Assembly (NCBI GenBank): GCA_025890175.1
Contig: JANPYM010000017.1
Span: 170,659-234,658 of the forward strand
Source: Ciborinia camelliae
Lineage: Eukaryota > Ascomycota > Leotiomycetes > Helotiales > Sclerotiniaceae
Direction: 5' to 3'
DNA length: 64,000 nucleotides
In this document: piece after piece, positions 36,105 through 48,597 of the stretch
Numbering within the stretch: the stretch's first letter is position 1
Layout of the letters: each line of letters begins with the position of its first letter
The notes under the pieces: model-generated
What the model saw: the letters and a program-made list of their open reading frames with translations, nothing else
Told to the model about the DNA's origin: nothing
The model's database searches: none
Position numbers and translations under genes: made by a program

Positions 36105-36475
36105 ATGGCACCGCCACCAAAAGACGCAGTTCTACAATTCGACGCAGGTACTCATACCATGAATAACCCACCTACCAGTAATAGATCCCGCTATTTCCAT
36201 CTCCAACACCCACTCACCAGACCCTCGTTCCAATGATGACGAACCACGCTTCCATATAGAGCACGACCTATACAGTAATACAGTACCTAACACCAACAGT
36301 GATACAATATTACGACATTAGACGAGGTTGGGCTGACGGGCTGGTTCGAAAGGATAAGGATTGGCGGGGTGTCTGCAGCTGTGCCGCAATCACATCACGT
36401 GTAGACTGTATGTATGTAGTGTGTCCCTACTCCGTATTTGACGTATTTGACTTTGAGTTGAGTTGTGGGAGATGA
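36105..36475 (+). CDS. Possible small two-exon ORF, unknown
   Basis: Exons 36105-36147 and 36300-36475 would give 72 residues (MAPPPKDAVLQFD then VIQYYDIRRGWADGLV). The start context (CACATGG) is fair, the donor GTACTC is weak and the acceptor is CAG. The second half reads as plausible globular sequence but matches nothing I know. It may be chance. Confidence 0.25.
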
Positions 36476-36832
36476 TTCACAAGAAATGTAACCTAGGTAA
36501 TGTCCCGGAGCCACGACTCTGCGCTAAACAGGTTTTCGTTTTTTCTCACAAGAACCTCATTCACTGGAATGCATTGTTGGGAAACTAAAAAGCTGGGTTG
36601 AACCCGTTGAACCAAAGTTGATCATGGGTTCGATGGGAGATTTTTGGGTCATAATTTTATATCGTGTGATGGCTTCATTGTTTCTGGTGCCTCATTTAAC
36701 TTTAAATTGGATATTCATGTATGCAGGTACGTGATTCGTGACGGACAAGTGGATATTATATCACTCAAGACGCTAACTATGCTCGAATGCAAAACGTGTA
36801 CGAATTACGTATGTTCTACTCGATTCGAGATG

Positions 36833-38599
36833 TTATGCTCGAGGCTGCACAAGGTCTCTGTTGCGGAACGTAGTTCGGAAATCCAGTTGTCGTACAAACC
36901 ACGAGTTATGCAGTGTCCATTCCCTGTTTGGGTGTTCGAGTTTGATCTAATGATATGATCTGTTAGTATATGTCACTCATCCCATCTTATCTCATCCCCT
37001 CGTCTCTTTGCAACTCAAGATGAAAGAAACATACCTCGAATCTTCTTAACATACTCGGCACCAATTTATAGATCTCCAGCAGACTAATATTCTTCCCAAT
37101 ACACGTCCTAGAGCCCATCCCAAAATGCAACATTGTGCCGTTCATCTCCTTAATTCTTTTTTCTTCCATCTCCATGTCCATCCCCTCTCCCTCACTAACC
37201 AACCATCTCTCCGGTTTAAACTCCTCGATATCATCACCGAATACTTCTCTCCTATGATGAAGCACCCAAGCGCTACACCCAACAATCGTTCCACCTCTTA
37301 TCCATTCCCCTGCAATCTCTATGCCTTGTTCTGGCACCACTCTTTCTAAGGGTAATCCAGGTGCTGGATGGAGTCGAAATGCTTCCTTGATACAAGCATC
37401 TAAATATGGTAATCCTTGACTTTCCGTCCAACTCACTAATCCCTTTTCCACATCCTCGAAGTATCCTTCTTGTGCTTTTCCATCAATTTCCTGCATTAAT
37501 TTTTCCATACATCGTTCATTCTTCAATAAATAATAAAACACTGCACTTAGTGAGATGGCTGTAGTTTCCGATCCTGCGAATGCCATGGAAACGGCCATCG
37601 TCATAACTAGCTGATCGGTCATAAACTCAGGTCTATCGTGTTTTGCCTGGATGAATTTCGACAACAAATCAGGTTGTGAGTTATTCGTTTTGACATCCGC
37701 ATTAACAGTGGGAATTATTCCATTTCCATCCGTCTTAGGGTATCGTTCCTCGACTCTTTGCGCCGCGAATTTGGCGACAGGGAATGTGGCATCTACCACG
37801 CCATATTTGGCAGCTAAGAGATAGAGAGGATTCTTGAGGAAAAGTCGATCAAGAATGGGCATTTGACCGATGGGCGCAACATAGTCAAAAAGCTTTCCTA
37901 GATACGATATTATACCATCTACATCTCTATTTTCCTCGACGAATCCGTGTCGTTTTGAGTATGTCATTTCACCAATCACGTCAAATGCATAGAATTGTAA
38001 CCATCTGGCAAAGTCACAGGAGGATTGCCCGCTTGGGGAAGTAAAGAGATCGGCGGTGCGAGAGAGGAACATTTCGGTGGTGCGGGTGACGAGTGGCTCG
38101 TATTGGACCAGGGAGGACATGCTGAATGCGGCGTTGACGGAGCGTCGGAGTTGAGCATGGAATGTTTCGGAGGTGGTGCTAAATAGTGATGGGAGTGGAT
38201 GGCCATTTTTCACAGATTGTTGAACGGGATAGAACGCGGACTGCTGTGTGTCAGTATTCTTCCTGCGAAGAATCGGTCGAATCCATAATATACCTTGACG
38301 AAACCTTTATTCAATCCATAGATGGTTTTCAGTGCCTTTGGATCCGCAAACGAAAGGGTATTGGGCCCAAGACGGACAACATCTCCATGCTTGGCATGCA
38401 ACCTTTGGTGGGTGACTTCCGGGCGACGTTTGTATACATCATAGAACCTCCACCAGTCTGTGAAGGAGGCTAGAGCCGGTCCAGGATACTTGTTTAGACC
38501 CCGGTTAAAGTGATTGCTGGCAAGATAGATGGCGATTCCAACAATCAATATTGGAAGCCAGTTTTCAAAAGCCAAAGTGAGAAATGTATCAGTGATCAT
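36833..38599 (-). CDS. Cytochrome P450 monooxygenase
   Basis: Exons 38599-38294, 38240-37035 and 36946-36833 (introns 53 and 88 nt) encode 541 residues, a normal microsomal P450 length. An N-terminal membrane anchor lies at about residues 12-29, followed by the YPGPALASFT proline region. The I-helix oxygen-activation motif AFAGSETTA is near residue 321, the K-helix ExxR is in KEAFRLHP, and the heme-binding FGMGSRTCIGKN has its Cys ligand near 482. The last exon supplies the terminal strand (HPNREWTLHN) and a Trp/Phe-rich tail. The sequence style is that of the pisatin demethylase/benzoate hydroxylase-like fungal clans. Substrate unknown; no biosynthetic cluster core enzyme is adjacent. Confidence 0.93.
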
Positions 38600-41500
38600 T
38601 TTGTTTGCGTGATTAGATGCCGGTAGCTCAGAAGGAGCTGACTTTTAGTGATCAACTTCAAATTTATAATCGATCAATGTGGATTGAATTAATGATGGAA
38701 CCTCGATGACAATATATTGGGCACGGGGTAAAAAGCCAATATTGTGAAGCATTTGAATGCTATCGGAGATTTGGGTTCAACGCAGGAAACTGTGAAGGTG
38801 GGAGAAGTCGACGGAGGCAGTAAGTAATATTTTCTTCGGTCTCATTAGAACTTTGCAAATGTGATACATGTGAATGGCTAAATAAGAACAATGGTGTATT
38901 GGCTTACTTTTGAACGATTTCCTGGATGAAAGAACACAATATGATAACTGAAATATAGTGTGATGAGAAACCACAGCGAACGAGCAAATACCATCATAAC
39001 CTGACGCAAGCTGGGCCATTTACTATTTTATACTTCTCCCCCGCTCGGAGCGATACTGAAACTGCATCTTTGACTTGCCAATGAAAGTGTCATCAAAGTC
39101 AAACTAGCAGACACTAGAGTCGCCAATCTCAAACATTTAGATAGACATCACTCTCAAGAGTACTTGCCGAATGTCTATTTTGTTTGATCCAACAGATATG
39201 AAGAAAAATACGAACGAGGAGATCCCACTGCATAGTGTTAGCGCTTACAAACTGCTTGAAATTATGGTGCCGTGTAACTTCGATCCACTTGCACTTGCGT
39301 TAGTGCTCGGATCGTCCCTTTAGGTCCCCTGTCAGCTTAACTCGATTAAGCAATATTCAACGTTAAGGTTCTCGGCAAATAAGAACGGGAACTAATTTTT
39401 TGAAGAAATGAAGAAGAATGGGGATCATTTAATCCTTCAATTGATGATCCGGGTAATACAATCGTAAGGCCGAAAGCCTCTTGCATGCAGAATTAAGAAT
39501 CAAAGCCAATCATTCGTACATGTACTAGGTGTATATAGGGCTCCTTCTATGCATAGGCAGGTGGCATATGTCATAAACGGGCATGTAATACCGTAGGGCA
39601 GCTGTAAGTGCTTCAAAATATTGGTTTCAAATATTGAGTGTAGACTGCCGAGACTGCAATTGTATGTACACAGATAATCAATTTGCATGAAGGAGTGGGA
39701 GTGTACGTGAGGTGAGGTGGGGAGGAGCTAAATTCTTTGGGGAAGTATGAGTAAGTTTATCGGGATTGGATATCTTCAACTGTTCAACAGCAAGATATCG
39801 GTAGTTTCAAAGTCATACTTGCCGAAATTTCCACTGCAATTAGAATCCTTTGAAGCAGAATAGTTGTAAATTGGGTGACAGATCATAAACGGCAGTTGTG
39901 AATTGTTGTATTTGTGGGTCATAGTCAACGCATCTCGTGAGATTGGAGCGACATCATACCGGATAAGGCAGAGGGTGCGGCAGTTGTTATGATAAATAAG
40001 TAGGGATCATTCAAAATAAATCGAAGAGCGAAAGAGAAAAAATCCAATTCCATAAGTGGATGAATAAGGAGCAGTTTAGGTGGAACACTACGGAAGCAAC
40101 GAAACCCGAAAGGAACCCAACTTTGGCATTTGATGGCGAACTAATTGTAGCCATCTTTTGTTTTAATATGTTTAATGTGCGTTTAGCCAATTGTCCAATA
40201 CTAATAATTGTCAATATGGGAGCTGGATTTGGATAACCAGTAAAATATGAAGCTCGATGTTTGACTTGGGATAGAACTTGGAAATCAATACGGAACTCTT
40301 GTGGAAGAACTGCCCCGCGTTCCAACATCTCTTCATAGCTCTATGGTACAGGCACTAACCTGAGCTAGCATGGAACCTTCTTCGAATGAACCTTTCTCAT
40401 AACACCGTACAAAAGTAAGGTTCATCAACCATTAAAGTATACAAACATTATCAATTTGAGCTTGAAGCCGAGAAGTTTGGCGTCATATACCAAGGACGCT
40501 GTCCAAATGACGTTTCGCAAGCTACAGGCAAGAGATGTACCGATATAGCGCCTGAGTAATGTCGAAAGTCTCGAATGTTGATGAAAACGGATCGTAGTCG
40601 TGATTTGCAGCAGAGAAGATGGATTCAGAGAGTATATTGAGAAAATTTGGATTTTGTAAGGTATCGTGTCTTTCTGGTTATTCGCGGAGGTAACTTGTCA
40701 CTGCTCCTCATTGAATCTCAGGGATACAAATTGCGCAAGTGCTTAGTCATCATATTTATTGAATCACCCGCATCTTCTTGGTTATGGCCACAAATACATG
40801 GAATATATCCATACTGTATCTCTGAAGCATTCGTATTTGCTCTTTGAGTGTGTCAACAATTCGTTGTTACAAGATGGATTTGAACATTATGAATCTCTCA
40901 TGGACTCCGAATATTGCGAATCGACCATTCTGGATCAAGTTGCATAGCACCAATTCTCTAATATATATCTATATCAAATATTTCTCCGCCGCATTCGGCC
41001 AGAAGGACTATATGATTAAATGATTATTTAAAGATTTTGAAGGGGCGCTGCAATCAAGGTTCAACCTGAGAGTTCAGTTTTGTTGGCATCGCACCTTGAA
41101 TCCGGTCAAGTATAGATGCTACAACTTCTGTCAAATGGGTATTATTTCCCATATTCCGTAAGAATCGACCTCGATGTTGTTTTTTGAATTTATCTAGATA
41201 TGACTTTCACTTCTCTTACACATCTACCTCCGTTGGCCAAAGCTCGCCAGTTGTGTATTGACACGGAGTTCAATACGTTAAGATAAACATAATGTTACGG
41301 GTCATCCGTGGAAGGAACTGGGAGATGCAAATATAGTCAGAGAGTTCCCTCATAGCGAATTCTGTGCATTAGAGCTCGAAGGAAATACATTAGACTTGTG
41401 GCTCGTCTTAAGCTTTTCTAAGTCTAGTGGCAAGATCTGCCCTTTACACTATCAACTCGTCAAACGATTTCAAATCGTTTCTAGGCAGCCACCCCTTTTA

Positions 41501-43004
41501 GTGGTATAATCGAGCTTTTTTCTAGCTATTGCCAAGATATTTGCTATGAGACAAATTTTGGCCGATATATCTGATTGATGTATCGTTTGAGTTTGGCAAG
41601 AAATCGGACAATTTTAGGAAGCCTGCGATAGAACTTTTGAGGACATATCGGCCATTCGCCCAGCACAAGTCGAATTTTCTCATAGCCAAACAGGATCACT
41701 ATCGATTGATAACAGAAGACATCAAGTGAGAAGACTTCTGTCAATTTGTGTTGTTTTTCAATGGCGCACTAGAGTCCAGTTAGTTGTCTCGATATTATTA
41801 TGGCGAATCAAAATTGTCTGATGTCAATCTTTATATACCGATTTTATTCCATAGGTTTCAGTACAAGGAAATCGAACGTCATTATAACAATTACTTTAAC
41901 AAACTTTACGGACCAGCTTTATCTATCTTCGCGTTTCATCATAAATTGTAATAGTCTCAAACATGATGATATAAGTACAATTGAAATATCTCTAATTATG
42001 GTCTTTGTGGTTCAGTCTGGCTGCCTTTATTCTTTCCTCTCTCCTTATTTTCAGCTTGAGCTTGGATATTTGACGACGAGTGGAGATGTCGGGTTCATAA
42101 AAGAGTGAAGCTTAAATTTGAGACTAAGTCGTGAATGGACTTGGTGAGATAGTTCGGCGTTTTAAGCTTTTTAGGAATAGGGGCTATGGGAAATTATCCG
42201 AGCCTCATTGTCAACATTTTTTTGAAGTTGATGGCAAGTTAGCAAACTCCGATGTCGAAAAAAGCTATACCATATTTGGGTTTGTTTTTCTCATTGGGAG
42301 CCTAGTTAACACAGAAAGCAAGTTCAATATTGTTTGAAATTATCGTCCTCGTTATTGAAAGATCGATCTGAGGTTTTATATATATATCACATCATACTAT
42401 TGTCTATCGCTTTGTCAGTGGTCGTTAGGTGTATTAGATTCGAATCGATGTTTTGTACGTGTACTCTTGGACTCAGCCCAGCCTCCATACAGAAAAATAT
42501 ATGCGTCTTGTTGAAAAAGCCAGGGAAGCGACAAGGCTAAGCTTGCATTCCAACATGTTTGATTTACATGAATTTGTTAGTGTTATGATTTTTTACGCAT
42601 CGCCACATTCCCATTGTCTGATAGATGTACCTTGTAAGCAACCGAGTCTGCATCTATAGAATTTATATTAGCAATTTGAGCCATTTCACGACTCTCTAAG
42701 GTTGTATACAGATTTGAGGTGTGCAAAAGTTTTTGTTTGAATATGTTTTGATTTGCAAAGTACCGAAAATTTAAGAAGGAAATATTCTATTAATTTCTGT
42801 CGTCCAAGTTAGTGTAAAAGAAGTCATCATAAATTTCCGTGCGAACTGCTTGATTATTGCACCAGATATCTCTTTGCTTTGAAATTACCCTTTCAGTATA
42901 TTATATCTCTCGACATTTCCGTCTCATATCTTTTCCGAATCTTCCCACATCAACTTCTTGCACTATACCCAGGCGGGAGCGACGCAGAAAAACTTTCAGT
43001 CACA
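38600..43004. other. 4.4-kb gene-poor AT-rich block
   Basis: No gene is supported. Short frames occur on both strands (for example 40011-40328 minus). A segment starting at 41202 reads MTFTSLTHLPPLAKARQLCI before being broken by stops and may be an eroded exon. No transposon ends were recognised. Confidence 0.5.
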
Positions 43005-43537
43005 ATGAGGAGGTATCAAGTGTTGATGATTCTCCCTTTCCTTACCATCACAATCATTGCTCAATTCACGACATGATCGGTAATTTCATGTTCCCTGCTG
43101 CCCACTTTTCTCCCAGCCAACACTCAAAAGTTGAACAAGGTTGTGGGAGATGTCGCTCATAAGTGGATTTCTGATATCGGGGTATTTTTTTGAGAACCAA
43201 ATCCCTCTCAGTCACTCTCAGGACTACAACAATATCATGAACGAACTCGCCACGACCAAATTCGACTTCCGCGCCATTGAGCAAGCCGCTATCGATACCA
43301 CTGACAATACCGACCTCCTCGACCTCAGTACCTGCCTAAAAGATTTCAACCCTTGAACCAATAGCCTGGCCGCTGGGTTAGTCACAGCTATCGATAGATT
43401 AAACCTCCTCATATTCGAGATGAGCAATGTAGGAACACCTACAAACAAGGCCGCGAACGATTTGAATATCCAAGGTATAAACCATTATTGCGATACGGTA
43501 GATAGTTCTTTGGGATGGTTTGCGATATATTCATAGA
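43005..43537 (+). pseudogene. Decayed small secreted-protein gene
   Basis: The ATG at 43005 starts a hydrophobic leader resembling a signal peptide (MRRYQVLMILPFLTITIIAQ). Protein-like sequence then appears in other frames: KLNKVVGDVAHKWISDIGVF up to about 43190, then a frame from 43192 that runs through DYNNIMNEL and AAIDTTDNTDLLDLSTCLK, hits a TGA at 43354-43356 and continues in the same frame to 43536. The GC content and codon use exceed the surroundings, as in a former exon. At least one frame change and one internal stop make an intact product unlikely. Confidence 0.5.
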
Positions 43538-44177
43538 CCGAAGAGTTTAGTTTCTCGTTATTCTTTTTAATATTCAATATCGGTACTTGAGTTATAGCCG
43601 ACTTGGTCGATCGCTGAAATTAAATTGATTTGTATATGAAGGCTCGAATATTCATGTTGGGATCACATAATGAAGCTTGAAGGTTTACAGGCCATTGAAA
43701 CATAGAGGTTGTTCACGTTTCACCCTTGGGAGTAAATTGAGGACTCGATGTACACGATCATCATCAATCTTAATGGAAAATTCGACAATAGTGGACTTCT
43801 TGGCTGTGACGTCAATCCTGTCCCTCACTTCCACTTCCCTAAACCTTTCTCAATCCCTTTACTCATTCCTAATCCCATTCTATTTCCACACCAATAATAT
43901 ACCGTTTTGATTCCAAACATTGAACCTCGATGTTGATGGCGAGATGTTGTCGATAAATTGGTCTATTAATCATTTGGCATTGATAAGCTTGGGATTCTAG
44001 CTTTTTAGTGTCAGATTGGATGTTATTTCGCACTTGTATGTTGGTATTTGTTGACTGTATTGACACTGTAGATGAACGGGAGACCGGGGTTCCTATCAAG
44101 TCACGAAGCTTTTTTTTCAAACCTTCGGAGTTATTATGTATTGGCATGCAATGACACATGCAGTCTTTCCGCAGAAA
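43538..44177. other. Intergenic
   Basis: The 3' flank of the Zn2Cys6 gene. A 96-codon minus-strand frame at 43869-44159 has no recognisable features and is not called. Confidence 0.45.
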
Positions 44178-45781
44178 TCACGTTTTCGTCGTCGGAAGAG
44201 GTTTCGGATCTGAGAATTGGAATTGTCGCAACCCAATCCCTAAAGGTCTAGCAGCAAGTGTTGATTCGCTTCGAACATACTCGAACGCTTTCAACGCGCG
44301 ACGATAGCAGCTCTCAACACTCTCAGGGCTGTCGAACGTGTCTACTGCATGTGCCGTTATGCTTCGATGGTGCAATAAACAAATGATCTTGTCGAGCGTG
44401 AGCAGAGTAGTGTTGGCCACACAATCTACAACAGCCGCAACCATGTCTGGGTATTCAATATGAGCTGTAGTGGATCCCAAGTACGTGGAGAAAATATGGG
44501 GTTCTACTTCGCAACGTAGCCAGACTTTCATATTGGAAGACATCTTAAGTGCTTTATCCATCAAAATAGAATCAAAATTGGATAGCAATCCACTGAATCT
44601 TGTATGAAACGAGGAAACCTCCATAAGAATGCTGGGTAGTTCGAAAAGCTGATGACACAGCTCAATGCGTAGTTTTAGAGACCTGAGTTCTCTTGTAGTG
44701 ATTGTATTGCTAGGCCATGTAGATATAGTGGTAAGCAGTGCACGCCATTTTGGCTGGCGGAGATAGCACTCTTCCTCAGACTTGGCAGATTGAACGACCT
44801 GTATGTGAACTCATATGTTAGAAGTGTATTGCATAATTCTGAAGAACTACAAGGAGGCCCATACGATGTAACTCAATTGGGATTCAAGCATTCCCAGATC
44901 AAATGGATCCGTATACCGATCAACACCACGCGTTTGAATGAGCTGAGCAGTTCCACGAGCGAGATTGCCCCACTTGCCTTTGTCGGCATTAATCACGAGC
45001 TTGTTTTTTTCATTAGTTATCCCAATGTCAACTGAGGGTTGGAGTACGAGTAGGACTCACCTCGCACACCTGCAGTAAAATAGATGCACATAGAGTTTCT
45101 GACTGCATACAGAGAGACTTATCGGCTAAACACTTTTGTAAAGAAGACAATGCTCGTACATAATTTCTGTAGATAACCTTGGATTTGGTATATTCCTTCA
45201 AGGATCTGTCGCAATATAGACTACAAATGCATGATATTGCATCGTCGAGAGCATTATTGTGACCTAATCGACCGGGTACATATTGAAAAAATGACCCCAT
45301 CAGCCACATGGGCACTAGATCGCCTTTCACTTTACAACCTAGGCAGTACACAAACGTGGTAGCCAGTGGATTGTTGCCATGAAATCGGGGAATTCCGAGT
45401 CTGGCATTTTCAAAATTCTCTAGAACAAACAAGTCTGAACTAGACTCTACAGAATTAACCACGACATCATGTGAATTAATTCCGTCTGCTTCTGTAGCAT
45501 CGTAGTCATTAACAAATCTCACGTGAGAATATTGCTTGGCCAATCTAGCCGTTTCGTCTATGAATTTCCAACGGGCTGGATACCCTGGACAATCCAAGCC
45601 ACTACGGGTGCATTCCGCGCAAGATGGACGTTGCTCTCCACACTTGAAGGATCATTAGATCACGATAATAAGTACAGTAACTCCACCAGTTTAGAGCATC
45701 ATTTTATCGAGCAGGAAGACTAACCTTCTTCTTCCTCTTCCGGCAGTTATCACATCGTTTGCTTGTTGGTACGCCAACCAT
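44178..45781 (-). CDS. Zn(II)2Cys6 transcription factor
   Basis: Exons 45781-45725, 45642-45061, 44999-44865 and 44798-44178 (introns 82, 61 and 66 nt) encode 464 residues. The first intron falls inside the DNA-binding domain: C10-x2-C13-x6-C20-x6-C27-x2-C30-x6-C37, with basic RKRKKK between the second and third Cys. The rest is mostly helical, with a region around residues 80-400 of the fungal-specific regulatory type, including LQSETLCASILLQVCE and TAQLIQTRGVDRYTDPFD. It is divergent from the flavin monooxygenase at 46396 across a 614-bp shared upstream region, a common arrangement for a pathway regulator. The target is inferred only. Confidence 0.9.
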
Positions 45782-46395
45782 AGTGAGATTTTCGGCTTAA
45801 TTATTGAGAAATCGATGCCACTTTACTTCAGCGATCATTAAAAAGTTGGGTCGAGATCGTTGTGTCGAGATCATATCATTTTTGAGGTTTGGTTTGGAGA
45901 AAAGGCGGTCCACAGGTAAGCTTATGGAGGATCCGATATTGTATTGTGGCGCACTGACCATATCATGACTAGCGTATTTTCAGCCCCAGTTTCTCAAGAC
46001 AGTCATATCTTGCGCGGCGTTAAATCCAAATCTCGAAGTTCTCTCGGTGTCTTCGTATTTATTGTTGTCGCAACTTCTGGGCGCCCGAAAGCCATCGCGC
46101 ATGATGACCCTCTCTAAGATGAAGCCGTTCTAGGCGGGAAAGTAGGACTTAGCTATGTTTAATTTCACGAAACGGAGATACAGAGGCTTTCATGTTTGTT
46201 CGGCTGCTACTTCGGTTCCGCAATAACCTTTGAAGGAGCACGAAGGGATGACTGCCATCTATGTAGGTAGGCAAATATATAAGAAGTCCAGTCATCCGTA
46301 TGTAGATATCCGTCAATAGATCATATTCTTCAAAAACTCCATAGACTTCTTTCAAATATTTCACCTCAAACAGCTTTTATCACTCGGTATCAACA
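45782..46395. promoter_or_regulatory. Shared divergent upstream region of regulator and monooxygenase
   Basis: This 614-bp region separates two divergent start codons. It contains several CGG/CCG triplets of the kind bound by Zn2Cys6 factors. I could not define a specific operator. Confidence 0.35.
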
Positions 46396-47628
46396 ATGTC
46401 AGCTCCCAATATCGCAATCGCTGGTGCTGGGCCTGGTGGTTTAACCTTAGCCCGTCTACTCCAACACAGCGGCATAAAATGCACCATATTTGAGCTCGAC
46501 GTGAACCAAAACGCTCGTTCGCAAGGCGGTCTAATCGATCTCCATGCCGATATGGGCCAACGCGCTCTTCGTGAAGCCGGTCTCATTGAGGAATTCCAGA
46601 AACATTCATTGCCACAAGCAGACTCTATAAAATTGGTGAAAGCTGATGGGACAATCTGTTGGGATGAGAATAAGAGGGATCAGGAAAAGGACTTTATCCG
46701 TCAAGCCAGAAATTGCCCTGAAATTGATCGAGCGAGACTCCGTAATATTCTTGTCGATTCTGTTGACCCACAGTCGATTCAATGGAACAGTAAGATTGCT
46801 CGTGTTGAGCCCAACAAGGTCAATACAGCACAGTTTGATCTTCATTTTGCAGACCACATCGCAGAAGGGTTCGATCTCGTGGTTGGGGCTGATGGTGCCT
46901 GGTCAAAGGTGCGACCTCTTGTCTCGACACAGCTTCCTGAGTACTCCGGTGTCGTTATGATTGAGATGATGGCTCTCAATGTTAGCGAAAAGAAACAATG
47001 GCTCTCCGCTTACGTCGGCAATGGAACTTTCTTCATGTTTGATGAAGGCCGCAGTCTGATATGTCAACGAAACGGTTATGATGGAATTCGAGTCTATGCT
47101 GGGCTACGCCAACCGAAGTCTTGGATTAAGGATTGTGGTATTGACTGGGATGATCCTATTGAGGCACGCAAACAGCTCACGGAACAGTACTTTAGGGATG
47201 TGCATGATGACTTGAAGAGGCTCATTTCCGAAGCATCTGATAGTTTTCTTGTTCGACCATTGTACATGCTCCCGGTTGGTTTCCAATGGCCTTCTCGTCC
47301 TGGTGTTACACTTCTCGGAGATGCAGCTCACTTGATGACTCCATTCGCAGGGGTTGGAGTCAATGTAGCCCTAACTGATGCTATGTTACTTGCGCATGCT
47401 TTGTCGAAGCAGAAGAATAGTTTTGAAACCGATATGAAAGGAAGTTTGAAGCAGGCTATTGAAGAATATGAGCAGCAGATGTTCAAGGTCGCGAAAACAA
47501 ACATGGAGAAGACGTATGAAGGTTTAATCCATCATTTCAGTGCTGGTGGTGTTGAATATCGGAGAGAGCAACTGCAAGATAGGGCGGGCCGTGGTAAAGA
47601 AGATATGAAACAAAGCATTGCAGTTTGA
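46396..47628 (+). CDS. FAD-dependent monooxygenase, TetX/aromatic hydroxylase type
   Basis: An intronless frame of 410 residues. The FAD ADP-binding motif GAGPGG is at residues 10-15 inside IAIAGAGPGGLTLARLL. The DG-type motif is in LVVGADGAWSKVR. The second FAD motif GDAAHLMTPFAGVGVN starts near residue 309, with family-typical VNVALTDAMLLA after it. Class A flavin monooxygenases use NAD(P)H and O2 to hydroxylate aromatic or polycyclic substrates, and the short C-terminus and PFAGVGVN signature fit the TetX-like branch. It is probably cytosolic, as no signal peptide is seen. The lack of introns contrasts with most neighbours and, with the TetX-like look, raises possible transfer from bacteria. 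Confidence 0.92.
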   Translation: MSAPNIAIAGAGPGGLTLARLLQHSGIKCTIFELDVNQNARSQGGLIDLHADMGQRALREAGLIEEFQKHSLPQADSIKLVKADGTICWDENKRDQEKDFIRQARNCPEIDRARLRNILVDSVDPQSIQWNSKIARVEPNKVNTAQFDLHFADHIAEGFDLVVGADGAWSKVRPLVSTQLPEYSGVVMIEMMALNVSEKKQWLSAYVGNGTFFMFDEGRSLICQRNGYDGIRVYAGLRQPKSWIKDCGIDWDDPIEARKQLTEQYFRDVHDDLKRLISEASDSFLVRPLYMLPVGFQWPSRPGVTLLGDAAHLMTPFAGVGVNVALTDAMLLAHALSKQKNSFETDMKGSLKQAIEEYEQQMFKVAKTNMEKTYEGLIHHFSAGGVEYRREQLQDRAGRGKEDMKQSIAV

Positions 47629-48597
47629 TATTGAGGTTTGGGAATCGGGCTAATTGTAACAATTCAATTTTCGGGACTGATCCAGATATAAAAGGTGTGT
47701 CTGTGTAGGTTGAAGAGATGGGGCAATACGGGTTAATATTTCGAACTTGATTGAACATTCAAATAACTAGAAATTCATGATACAAAACAGAACTGGAAAT
47801 TGCAATAAGATGCCATTGTATTGCACCAGACTGAATTAGATTCTGAACAACGTATCGAAAGATTGTAGACTGAATAGTTAACATGGTAAAGGTCTAAATT
47901 TTAGATTTGGATTTGTTGTTCGAGCAGAGTAGGGTTTCAATGTCCAAGATTAGGTATGCTGGACATTGAATATCTTTTGACTAAAAGAGTTAGGGTGGTA
48001 GAAGAGTTGATTTTCCTAACTGGATTGAATTTCAAGAAGTTGTAGAGTTTCGATGTCCACGGTTGAATCCATCCACCCTTACTTCAAAGTCCCATATGTT
48101 GAGTGGTTTATATCCGGTGTCGATTGCTAGTTCGAAATTATCGAATTAGCTGAATATCATTCTTATGAATTGGAATACCATCTTGGTGTTTAGCCCGCAT
48201 TAGGTTACAAAAGCCGAATGAAATCCACGGGAATGTAACAAAATTCTAAAGGGCCATCCATACAGGACTGACTGAGATTCAGATCATGAAGGTGCATATA
48301 TTTTGTCTAGCTCCTCAAATCAGGTGTTAGCCCATTTCAAGCCCCGGATTACTAATCACCTTGCAACTTTCACGTGCTAACCCCGCCTCGCGCCCTTGAC
48401 ACGACAGCAGCTTTGTCCATGATTCATCTTACAAATTAACCAACATAAGTAGCCGGAATTATGGCTTGTGGAATGTCTGAAAGAATGATGACTTACTTTT
48501 GCTTCTCTTTAAACGTTGATTCCACCTTGAATACCAACCCGTGTCCAACGAAAGGCAGATTGCCACGATAGCTAAATACAACTCCAAATAAATCGCA
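47629..48597. other. Intergenic
   Basis: About 970 bp between the monooxygenase and the reductase fusion. Nothing further could be supported. Confidence 0.5.
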
